22,638 nucleotides of DNA from the NCBI GenBank assembly GCA_000310025.1, contig FN649727.1, forward strand, positions 4,151,189 through 4,173,826, read 5' to 3'. The position numbers and the translations under genes are program-made. Source of the DNA: Ectocarpus siliculosus. Its lineage: Eukaryota > Sar > Phaeophyceae > Ectocarpales > Ectocarpaceae. The notes under the pieces are model-generated. The model had not been told where the DNA came from. It saw only the letters and a list, made by a program, of their open reading frames with translations, and did no database searches. Shown here piece by piece: positions 9,407 through 19,900 of this stretch (positions within the stretch are counted from its first letter, which is position 1; the number at the start of each line of letters is the position of its first letter).

Positions 9407-11423
9407 GACATGAGGGTCGTTGACATCGATCGCTCTCCGGAGCGCGGCGACAACCGGGGTGGCCGAGCTGTGAAGGTAAGAGCGAAAGCTAATACTGCGG
9501 CTTTGTGCGGTAGAGGGTGGGCTGGGGGTAGGCAAGTAGGCGAGGGGGGGCGCACTCTTCTTATTCTGCGCACGCCGTGGGACATTGGTGCGGTGCGGTG
9601 TCTGAGTTGTGTCGACAGTCTCGCCAAACAACCGTGTCCTTGTCCTTCTAGATTGTCTGTTCAACTCGGCCCCCTCAGCTGATACTGGAGTAATACGGAG
9701 TATCATGTTTGGGCTGAGGTTTTGGTCCGGGTGGCGTAGTTCTCGTGCTGTTGTGATCGTATGCTTCATGTCTTAACGCGGTGCTGAGCGCCATGCTCAC
9801 ATGGGTCCTGAAATGCCTATGACATGCCAATAATATATCATCCCCCCTCCATCCCCTTTTTTCATGGATGGCTATCGCCTGAGTAGAGGGCACCGGAGTT
9901 GCCTCTCCTAGCAAGAGCGGCGGTGGTGGCGGCGGAAAAGGACATGCCCCTGCTGGGAACAATAATAATAACTCCAAAGAGGTCGATCCGTTCCGCCTTG
10001 CTTCCCCCCAGCAAAGCGACGGCAACCGTGGCATGACGCTCACTGGGGCGGCGACCGCGGCACCAGTACCGGAAGGCAAAGCTAGTCAATAGGGCGCGAG
10101 GCCGTACACGATTGTGCGGCTTACCGTGCACAGGCGTTCTCTGGGTTAGGTTGTAACAGCAGGCAAGGGGTAGCCCCTCCCGGAGTCTAATAATGCCCGC
10201 CTTTGTTGTCTCCTCAGAAGAGAAGGGGAGCGACCGGGCCTGTCTGTGTTGATCGTTAGTTGCATGGGTCGGCAGCACGGAAGGAGTCGCGCATTAACCA
10301 GAACCACAACACCGACGGCACAGTGCGGCAACTTTTTGACTCCATTCCGCTCGTATTCGGATGTTGTTACTGTTAAGCGCGACGGAATGCGAATCTTTCC
10401 TGCGCCTGGTGCGGGTGCTCGGAGTAGACGAGAGCAGGGGCGTCGCGGAGCGTGAGGTGCGAGAGGCTGCCCCACCACTCCTCAAGGCGCGGTGTGATGC
10501 AAATGTAATCAATTTGTAACTGCTGCTGTCACAACGACAGGCAGGAACCATCTGAACGTGCTCGTTTCGAATGCACGTTCTCAGCTTGTGTTGGCCGCAG
10601 GGGGTACGCGACGCCCCGGAGGCAATCCACAGCACGCCGCCGCCAAGCAGATCTTGATCGTGCTGTAGTTGATTGTTTCCGCTGTTGTCTCAGACGAAAC
10701 GGTTTCGAATTTTCACACGGGGTGTGCGAGGGGAGGGGGGGGGTTCAGAGCCCAGAAGAATTCCCATTCTCATTTGTATTTATTTCCTTCGTGCCCCTCT
10801 CTAGACCCAACCAGAGCATCAAAGTTTGACGGTCGTTCAGCACTACATGGTGTATCAGTGTACCGGTGACTGACGCGGCAAGAAAGCGGAAATTGAGGTT
10901 CATCGGAGTTGAATGAAGGCATTTGTACGTAGTAGCTCGTGCTCGCAACATGTCCCTTGGCCCTTGGGCGCCCCGGTGTCTCATCACGTCAGTCAGTGCT
11001 GATTTTCTGCATCAGGAGAGGGGGACTGCGTCACCCCGTGCGGCCCCGATTATTTCAGGGGGGCGGGTAGGCAAAAGCCAAGCCAAGCTGTAAGGGTCAC
11101 AGGAAACCTTTTCGTGAGAGGACGACCCTGCTTGGTTTTGGGAAGTAGCTGTCGAAGAGGCCTGATTCATGTGCCAGCAAAAAGAAGCACGCTTTTCGAG
11201 AGACCAAAGGCGAAGCAGTTCATCTTGAAAATGACGTGGAACCAAACGACCTTCTTGAATTACCGACAAAACACCAACAAACTTCTTCACAAACAACCGC
11301 AGAGGGCAATATTGCCCGCACCTGAAGAGCAGACGAGCAACAGCGTTTAAGAGTGCGGGGGGGGGACGTGGTGCGCAGCGCCCCCTCCCCCCCCCCCCCC
11401 CGGGTCCCCCGGGGGCCCCCCCC
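9407..11423. other. Region after the PHD-SANT gene, no gene recognised
   Basis: The first part is probably 3'UTR and may contain a small intron: GTAAGA donor at 9476 and a CCTTCTAG acceptor ending at 9651. Beyond that, the open frames on either strand are short, of low complexity or biased, and show no known motif. A CT- and C-rich run (11385-11423) leads into the assembly gap. Confidence 0.5.
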
Positions 11424-11523
11424 NNNNNNNNNNNNNNNNNNNNNNNNNNNNNNNNNNNNNNNNNNNNNNNNNNNNNNNNNNNNNNNNNNNNNNNNNNNNN
11501 NNNNNNNNNNNNNNNNNNNNNNN
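11424..11523. other. Assembly gap of 100 N
   Basis: Exactly 100 N, the usual placeholder for a gap of unknown size. Long C runs flank both sides (about 11388-11423 and 11530-11552), a likely reason the assembly broke here. Translations that cross it are meaningless. Confidence 0.98.
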
Positions 11524-12403
11524 CCAAGGCCCCCTTCCCCCCCCCCCCCCCCGGCTCTCCTGCGGCCGCCCCTCGTGCTCATGACACGAAGTAAACAGAA
11601 ATGTGATTACGAACCCCTACCATGCACCGACTCGCGATTCTATTCCAGGGCGATGTTCCGTCCGCCTCCTTTTCCCACCCCTGGCGAGAGCGCGACCAAC
11701 GTCGGAAAGGCTCGACCAATCAATCGTCACGGGAACATTCGCACCCGTGTGCCCCGCCCTCCTCAGCGTGTCTCGGCTTCAGAAAACGGTCGAAACGCCA
11801 TGTGAAAGCGTGAAAGCAGGCACAGCGCCCGGCAAGCACCTATTTAGCTGCCGTTCGCGGTGTCGCAACCAGAAACTCTAGTTCGCTCCCACGTTCTCAA
11901 GCTCTCGCTAGAGAGAGACATCTAGGAAGTTTAGATACTAGGGGCGGGGAGGAGCAATTACCCCACCGGCGAAAACAAATTACCCGAGCGCAAGGAAGTC
12001 ATGACGTCACTGGTCACGACCTTTGGTTGGAGTAGTAATACCCTGAGAGAGTGGATACGGAGAATTCGACACACGCGCGCGCGCACACGTCATGAGTATT
12101 GAGTGTTGTGAGACAGAACGGGAGGGGGGAAGGGTAGACGGGAAGGAGACGAGAGATGGGTTCAAGAGGTCCATATATACCAGCCAACAACATCAACCCG
12201 CACATATCTGCGCAAACGTGCACAATTATTGTTATCCACTTTGCGTCAACAACACCGTCCAAGTACGTTTTATCAACCTTGCTCCGGGTTTCTAGGGCAA
12301 GAAGTTCGAAAGCAGGGATGTGTCTTTCACCAAAAGTAGACCAGGGCGAACGACACGAAACTCTCAAAAGAGCACTAAGGACCGACACCAACGAAGCATC
12401 ATT
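11524..12403. other. Region downstream of the cytochrome b5 gene, no gene recognised
   Basis: Should include the 3'UTR of the minus-strand cytochrome b5 gene next to 12404. A CRE-like ATGACGTCAC occurs at 12001-12010 and a short CG/CA alternating run near 12070-12088. No domain, RNA gene or splice-linked exon was recognised. Confidence 0.5.
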
Positions 12404-15400
12404 CTATGGCCACGGGGGCTTCGGTACTCCGGAACAGTCGCTCGCCCTCGCCTCGTTTACTACAGTGGCGCCTGAAAGCAAGCAAATAGCAATGAGCACC
12501 AAAAAACCGCTCATTCCTACCAACTGAGATGGCGACAAGCGACGACACACAGCAAAAATGGACATCGACACATCGCTCGTTCTCACCGACTGAGATGGCC
12601 AAAAGCAAAACCAACACCGCAAGGGGGTTGAGTCCTCCCCCTTGTCGCGACGCCCGCTCGGCCTTCTTCGCCGCCTCCTGCGCAATCTTAGCCTTCTCCT
12701 CGTCTGTCAGCTGCCCGATACAGTGCAGCAGCAGCAATACAGTACAGCAGCAGCCATGAAAAAGCGCCCCCGAGTAGCAATAAGCATTAGCAAGGGATTG
12801 GTCCGTTCATGTATGACATATGACAAACTGTTTTTGTTATTGCCGTTATTTTCAATTCGCTGTGAGGAGTGCCATCCAGTATCTCTTCTTCCGTGCGGTG
12901 CAAGGTACAGAAACCGATTTTAGTGGGTCCCGGCGAACCAATTGGTGATTATTTGTTCGTTCTCCAAATACCTGTTTTTTTGGGAGTTGGCAAACACGAA
13001 TAATTGTCGTGGGTTGGTTCACTGGCTTGTGATTTTTCAAGCGCACGCTCTCGGCACTCACACACCTCGAATCGGAACGGGGGCGAAACGAAAGTGAGAT
13101 TGTCTGTACAATGATGTTCGTCCGAGAGAACGACATGATGGAGCAGCAACGCTGCCTGACAGTATTGAGGCTTCTCCTTGTAGCACACCAGCAGTTATTC
13201 CCATGGACACCCTTTACCGATAGGCCAATCCGTTCACGCGCCAGTCAAATCGCAATCCGTGAAGGATGCGGCCGACGAAGAGCACAAAGACAACCACGAG
13301 AAGCAGACGGGGGAAGGGACAGGAAATCGCAACCCATGTTCAAATCGCAATTCGTGAAGGATGAGGGCGGTCCCTTCCTCCTTCTCCTGGTCCTTGTGCT
13401 CCTCGTCGGCCGCACCCTTCATGGGTTGCGATTTGAGAATGGGTTGTGATTTGACTAGCGCATTGATTGACCTATCGTTAAAGGTGGTCCATAGGAATGA
13501 CTACTGTTGGTGAACCAAGCACGGCAAAGGAAACAAAAAACCGAGAAAGAGCACAGCAAGCAACAAGAAGCAAGAGACAACAGAGGGGCGAAGGACAAAA
13601 CTGAAGGCGTTTCCGGGATTTCATGTCCCGCTGAGACTGGAGTCTTACAATTGGTGTTGACATCGGTCGACGCTATAGCGACACAGCAGCGAAGAAGCGA
13701 AACCGCGAAGCAAGCAGACGCGCACACGACGCGCACACGACGCACCTTGAGCAGCCCTATCTGAAACTTCTTCATCTCCGTTCTTGCGTCCGAGGAGTGC
13801 CCGATGTCCTCGAACATGTTAGTCGCGTCCTGCCCGGCCACCTCCATCATCACCTCCGCGCCCCCCGGGTGGTCGTTCAGGTAGCTCGACACGTCGTAAA
13901 CCTTGGGGGTGTCTGAGGTTATCGTTGCCGTCGTCGTGGTTGTTGTTGTTGTTGTGGTTGTCGTCGGGGGAAGAGCAAGGCGAGAAACAGCCGATGAAGG
14001 CGACAGACAAGGGCAAGGCACATGGGGGCAAAACAGCGTTATGGAACACCGGCTGCGCGAGTGAATCCTCTTCTTTCCGCTCGATATTACACACGCATGG
14101 ATGGCGTAGAATATATTATGGGCAGGGAGGCCGGGAGGGGGGGGGGCATCGCCAGACTAGAACATGCTCTGTTCTAAATCATGATACGAGGACGAATACT
14201 GTCGTTTTCTGCGTGTGTGGCGTCTCAGCAGGTTGTGGCTTTAGGAGTTGACGTCAACTGTGGGAGTCTCTGCCTGACATGCCAACTGCTGTCGTAGAGA
14301 CTAGGGATAGAACAAGCACAGCAGCAGGCAAACAGGCCAGCAGGCAAGCAGGCAAAGTAATGCCGTAGACCTGATGAAAAAAACGCCTGTCACTAATCCC
14401 GAAAGGACTCCAGGTATCCATTGCTAAGGCGACACAGCAGTAATTTCGAGAAAAAAGCGCAAAAAATCTCCTGACGGCAGCCACGCACCGGTGATCCTTA
14501 CGTTACGGTACTGATGGCGGTGAGGCTCGTACAACTACTCAACTCTCAGTTGTACTCGAAGCAAGGTCCTATCTATCCTTCTGTTGGTTCTAATGCTGTA
14601 CTGTCACGGGGGTGGTCTGACCTCAGTGGCCGCCCCCGTGGAACGTAACTCAAACTAACTTCCGCGTGAAGTGCGATAATCATCTTGGCGGCGGTTGGAA
14701 CGCGACCGGTGTCGTAATGTATGCAGAGCAACTAGAAGAATGTGAATGACACAGTAGTAGTGGCTACAAAATAGGCCGCACAGCCATAAATGCTTGCCGC
14801 TGTGGTGCACTTGGCACGTTCCGGAAGTTTCATGTTCGGGTGTGTGCGCGTGTTGTATGTACAATATGCAGGGGACAGACACCTGCTGTTCGGTTGGAGG
14901 TCCGTACACACACACATTTCCATACCGCTGTAATATTGCTAAAGTGCCACAACGGCCGTACAATACAACTTCAAAAGTGACGAGTACGTCTCCACCGGGT
15001 AGCGTGTATTGTAGCGTGCGGTATAGGTACACCGCCCGCCCGAACACATCCTTGCTATTGTATTGGCTCACTGGTGCTGTGTGCCTCTGGATGCGAGTGT
15101 ACCTGAAGGTCTACTGCTGTATGGTATACGAGCGATACGATACTCAACGACACTGCGCAACACAGCACTATTTACAGCAGAGTAGACCCGTATGATGGTA
15201 CAGCAGCGCAGGACGCTTCGTCGCAGCGCTCGACTACACACGAAAGGCCTGCCGCTCTGTGCAGGCATCTGAAAGCGGCTGCTCCCTGCCTTGCGTTGGT
15301 CTGCTTCGCTTGTTTGCTGTCGGTTCACGACAGCAGCAGTGGTGCCCCCGTGCCCCCCCCCCCCGTCTCACTGGTGATGCGGTCATGATTTGTGTTCTTC

Positions 15401-15999
15401 GTCACGTCAACACCCATCATCCATGACACCAACACCGTCATTGGAGGTGTCACGGGCTTGGGTGAAGCTAGTAAGGCGGTGAGGAGTCGTGGTGTGTGCG
15501 TGCGTGTGTTCATAGCAGAAGACCCGATATGTTTGCGCAATGGACCAAAACAAACACACACCCCAGCACCAGCAGGGAGAGATTAAGCTCAGCGGGCCAG
15601 GCTGAACCAGAATCTTCAGCTGGTAGACCCACTGGGCGTATCGTCACTTCAAAATACAAAATGGCTCGTATCTCGCCCCACCCAATCGCATGGGTTCTCA
15701 GTTCTCAGCCTTGATATAATGGTTCGTTTGGTATGTGACCCACGACACCCTCTATCTCTACCAGCTGCATTCAGGTCTCTAGAGGCTGGCATACGATAGG
15801 TAACTGCTGCTGGTAAGCATAAATGAAGGATAATATGTTCGACGGACGAAGTCGGGAGCGAAGAACTGGAGTGCAAGAAACACGCGTACAACGTACCTCC
15901 GTCGTTCATGTCCTTGATGACCAACCATGTGCTCTCCTTCGTCGTGTGAGTCGCGACCTCCGTCATTGAGTATTCAACCACCGCCGGTGTGTCCGCCAT
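12404..15999 (-). CDS. Cytochrome b5, membrane-anchored (four exons)
   Basis: Small heme protein that passes electrons to ER enzymes such as desaturases and P450s (family knowledge). Proposed minus-strand exons: 15999-15897, 13912-13746, 12710-12587, 12471-12404. Junction phases are 1, 0 and 1, and all agree. The product is 153 residues, close to the usual 130-150. The N-terminus [18 protein letters not shown] and KESTWLVI match the cytochrome b5 start. [15 protein letters not shown] holds heme ligand H49, and [10 protein letters not shown] holds H73. The spacing of 24 equals that of vertebrate b5 (His39/His63). A charged linker ([13 protein letters not shown]) leads to a hydrophobic anchor at about 117-137 ([15 protein letters not shown]) and a short polar tail, so tail-anchoring is likely. 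Introns are about 1984, 1035 and 115 bases. The first two exons are firm, the third strong. The fourth rests on a good acceptor (TTGCTTTCAG) and phase fit. Confidence 0.88.
12507..12602 (-). repeat. 66-bp tandem duplication copying a splice donor
   Basis: On the minus strand, CCATCTCAGTCGGTGAGAA (12599-12581), which spans the exon 3 donor of cytochrome b5, is repeated 66 bases downstream as CCATCTCAGTTGGTAGGAA (12533-12515). Homology continues for some tens of bases after each copy (GAGCG, then T-rich sequence). The offset is a multiple of three, and no stop lies between the copies. Confidence 0.8.
13238..13461. repeat. Large imperfect inverted repeat in cytochrome b5 intron 2
   Basis: The left arm (13238-13320) and the reverse complement of the right arm (13370-13461) share GCGC-AGTCAAATC near the outer end. 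They then share TGCGGCCGACGA-GAGCACAA, a stretch with GAGAAG, and GAAGGGAC at the inner end. The right arm has an extra block of about 18 bases. The spacer of about 49 bases again contains AAATCGCAA units. As RNA this would fold into a long hairpin. It resembles a foldback or MITE-like element or an inverted duplication; terminal target duplications were not found. Confidence 0.75.
14605..14640. repeat. Short GC-rich hairpin in cytochrome b5 intron 1
   Basis: CACGGGGGTGG at 14605-14615 pairs with CCGCCCCCGTG at 14630-14640, with one G-T mismatch and a loop of about 14 bases. It lies inside a long intron and no function is implied. Confidence 0.5.
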
Positions 16000-16314
16000 G
16001 GTGCTTGCTCAGGGCCTCGCTAACGCTTGTGTAGTCCTCTGTGTGACGCGCCCGTCGCTTGTGTGTGTCCGGCGGGTCTCTCTATGTGTGTGTGCCTGGG
16101 CGCTTCGATCTACGGAGCCCCCTCCCGCATATGGTACCCATATGTAAATACCGCCAAGTGACGACCCCCCAACCTACTTTGCTTTGCGTGCTTTGCTCTA
16201 AACAAACCTTCCGTTGCCGTGCAGTTGGTTGTGCGGTAACAACGTAACAACGCCTGGGGCAGAAAGGGCACGTTATTTCAAGCCCTCTCTCTCTCTCGCA
16301 CACCCAAGCCTACC
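16000..16314. promoter_or_regulatory. Candidate bidirectional promoter between cytochrome b5 and the PWWP gene
   Basis: The 315 bases separate two divergent start codons, so both 5'UTRs and both promoters must fit here or overlap. Visible elements are two tandem GTAACAAC units (16236-16251), CAGTTG nearby (YAAC Myb-type cores), a near-palindrome with two CATATG boxes around GTACC (16128-16144), and a CT-rich run (16281-16297) just upstream of the PWWP gene start, which could be an initiator or UTR tract. No clear TATA box. Regulatory function is inference from layout. Confidence 0.5.
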
Positions 16315-16931
16315 ATGGCCAAGGAAAAGGGCGCGGCGCCGTCGCGACGGCTTCCCGGCAGGAGCGGTAGAGCAAGCTTCGAAGGAGACCAGGTAGCAGC
16401 GGAGGGTGCGGGAGTGCGCAGCGCACCTTCCAACGATGATGATGATGCATACGCTGCTGGCCGGGCGCAGCAGCAGTCGGACGTTGGCAGCGGGAGTGTA
16501 CCCGATGCTGCTGCTGCTGCTGCTGGCCCGCCCGCAGCAACCCCGGCCAAGAAGGGCCGCGGCAGGCCCAGGAAGAAGCCCTTAGAGCCTCCTCCCTTGT
16601 CCGCCAAGGAAGAACAAGACCCCGAGGTAGCAGCCATCGTCGCCAGAGCGTCGCCGAGCTCTTCGCCGCGGACAGTGGGAGGGTGGGAGTCAGGGCCGGT
16701 GCCAGGGAGGCACGCGGTTGCGATACCGAAGAGGGACGAGGGCAACAAAGCGGGTGCAACCGCGGCGGTGAAGGACGACAATGAGGCGGCGGCGGCGGCG
16801 GCGGCGGCGGAGGGGGACGGAGCGGATGGAAACGAGTCGGACGAGTGGTCGGATCACGACGAGGTCCACTACCTCCCTCGCGAGGTCAAGGCACAGTTTG
16901 GGCAGGTGGGGAAGCATAACTCGGAGAGAGA

Positions 16932-16978
<47 letters not shown>

Positions 16979-19900
16979 GGTCTTGAAATGGCGAGTGCGT
17001 CTGAGCAGACTGAAGCACCAAAAGCCCCGGACGGAGAATTTTACAAATTTGAAAATGCCTTGCTGTTTGAAAGCTGAAACCACCGCCGGCGCACATGTTT
17101 CAGAGCTGGTCCTGTTCCTCACACGGCAGTAGTGGCAAGTGGAACCTATATATATCACTCTATACTACGCGAGGATTGGTGGAACAATAGGTACGCTAGG
17201 TCATGGTAACATACGCCATGAGTCCAAGTTGTACTCTTTTCTATCGTACCGGTAGAACATATGGGTCTGCCTATATATGTACTCCCCAAACCTAAAAACA
17301 ATTAATCAAATCAAACACCCCCATATATTTATACAGACCCGCCCAAACAAGACGCCAAAAAAACCACCCTCCGTCAACAAAAACATAGTTGTCGTAGATA
17401 AGAAGAGTTACCATGGTACGCATGGGTCATAAAAACCCTTTTCGAGGATCCCGCCAGCAAGACCGGAAGGTATACCTTCCGTGGTCCAGCCTGTCGGCGG
17501 CCCCGCGATATGCGCATCCCCCCCCCTCCACACGGGAGCCTAATAGACATCACCATCGTCATCACCCACACAAAAACGTGATGCAACACCCCCTACGACA
17601 CAGGTGGTCTGGGCGAAGATGGGCAATCCCCCATGGCCGGCCCTGGTGTGGGATCCGAGGTTCTTGGGCAATGACAAGATCGCCCGTGGCGTAGCCCGGA
17701 TGGCCTACGCCGCCGTCGGCAAGAGCCACCTGGTCAAGTTCTACACCACCTCCAAGAACCCCTTCGCCTGCGTGCCCTACAAGTGAGGAGGGGCTGATTT
17801 TCCTTGTGCTGCTGCTGCTGCTGCTGCTGCTGTTGCTGCTGCTGTTGCTGCTGCTGCTCAAGCTATTGACGTAGTCGATGTTGTTGTTGGTGGCATCTGT
17901 GTCACATGGACTAATAATACTTCTCAACAGGTCAGGTCCACGACGACGAACGGCGATGTATGTGGTTCTCTGTTTTGTTCTTGTGTGGCAAGCCTCGTCT
18001 CGCATGCTTGTGGTGATTTTTGCTTACGGTGACCGTGCTGCGAGGGAAGCACGCGTTGATTGAACCCGGGTGTCACCACAGTCAGTTTCTTGGCAACCGC
18101 GGATACAGGTCCCTACTGGACTGGACGAAAAATTTGCCATCTAGTGCGTTCAATTGCTTCTTTCGGTGCGGCAGTCTTTGCCCTGACCGCGCCCAAAGTG
18201 GAGTAAGTGTGTCTCATGCAAGCCGCTTTCGCCTGAGATACGGTACGGCGAGTGCCGCGCCCCCGTGTCGTCCTTGATCGCGTCGGTAGCCGGCTCGAAG
18301 GATATGAAGGGATCATCGGCATCTCTTGCGCATGGGGTTCGGTTGGTTCTGTCTCTCTTTTTCCTTGTACCCTTCCCGCTTCGTGGTTGAGGTTGTGCCG
18401 TGTACCGCAGGGGCAGGGGGGACGAAGGCACAGAGTGAATCGCATGGTGTTGTGTCCTTTTACGGCGCCAGCAAGAGCCGTGTGTTTTTTCCTTACGTGG
18501 TATCGTGGTTCGCGGTATCCAGTTGGCCAGGTTAGTACCTTGCTAAATAGGCAAACTGGAGAGTAGCAAAACAAGCGAGTTACACACCACTTGCGTGCCT
18601 GTGTGTGTGTATTTTTTCGTTTCAGGAGAATCAAGCCTTTCGACGCGACTGAGCTGCCGACCCACCTGAAGGCTTGCAAGGTCACGAAGAAGAAGGATAC
18701 CCTTAAGGAGGACGTGCAGGCCGCTGTCGAGGCGTCTCTTCTCACCAAGTGAGTACTTGTATCAATCTTGTATTTCTGGTGGCACGAACTACCACATCAC
18801 ACTCGTACAGCTTGTCCTGGAAGTATTCTACAACAATTCCTACTGCTGTTTGCGCCGATGCGTAGATAGTGTCGTTGTGAGGGCGGGGGGGGGACGTGGG
18901 CGGGGGCGATGTTCGCGTAAATGTAGATGACGGGTTGAAAAAGAGAGCAGGACCGCGGGGAGCGAGTGTTAACGGACACCCTGCTCCAGCAGGACGTTGC
19001 GCACGGTTGGTGCGCCATGGCGGACGAAACGGCCTGGCCGTGCATCCCACTCGCTTGCCTCACGATCTCGTTTAACGATGTTCACAGTATTATTAGTAGT
19101 CTGTCCCTGCGACAGCAGCAGAAGCAATGGACCCATCCATCCCTGCTGCAACAAATTGCCAGCTTTGTGTCTGGTCTCGTCCGAAGCTTTAAATGAGTAA
19201 CCGCTCCTCCGTATTGCGTCTTGGAAGGTCGGAAAGGCTCGCCGAGATCCACATGGTGGGCCGCTGGACCGGGAACAAGAAGAACAGCAGTACACCCAAG
19301 AAGGCGAACAATACCGCGGCCAGCCAAACACCGACGGCCGCATCTGCGGAGCCCCCTAAGAAGCGAGGTCGAGGCCGTCCGCGGAAGACGCCGCTACCGG
19401 TCAAGGAGCTGGACGCGGACCCGCCGTCGCCGGTGTCCTCTGCGGGGGTCGAGTACGAGCTGCCCGTGCCGGAGGCGGAGGAGGGGGCGGAGGAGGAGGA
19501 GAAACAGGAGGACGGAGCTATGGAGGAGGAGGAGGAGGAGGCGGCGGAAGAGGAGGAAGAGGAGGAGGAGGAGGAGGAGGAAGAGGAGGGAGGGGGTGAT
19601 GACGACGACGAGGAGGAGTACACGGTGGAAGGCGAGCCGGAGGAGGAAGACGACGAGGTAGGGGTTGAAGGCAGAGCGTGAGAGCGGGGGAGGGGGGGGT
19701 AGTGTGTGCTCGTTGTTGAACCCATGCCCGAGAGACCTCCTCGTCGCACCCCGTTCAAGGCCGGGTCGGCACAAGCCAGATTTTTTTGCAGTGAGGCCTG
19801 GTGACACTGACCGCGAAGCGTGGTTTTGATGAGGGTGCTAGTAGCAGAAGCGGGGATGACGTTGCCTTGAAATGTATTTTTGCTTGGATTTCTTACCTTT

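Noticed and set aside
7834-9769. Two long minus-strand open frames (313 and 366 codons)
   Set aside because: They overlap SANT exons and the basic tail on the plus strand, show no domain, and are explained by GC-rich coding sequence on the other strand.
11012-11805. Open frames that cross the N block
   Set aside because: They depend on N bases and poly-C runs and have no biological content.
16988-17077. Small open frame starting MASASEQTEAPKAPDGEF within PWWP gene intron 1
   Set aside because: Only 29 codons, in a different frame from exon 1, without recognisable homology. It cannot be supported as a gene.
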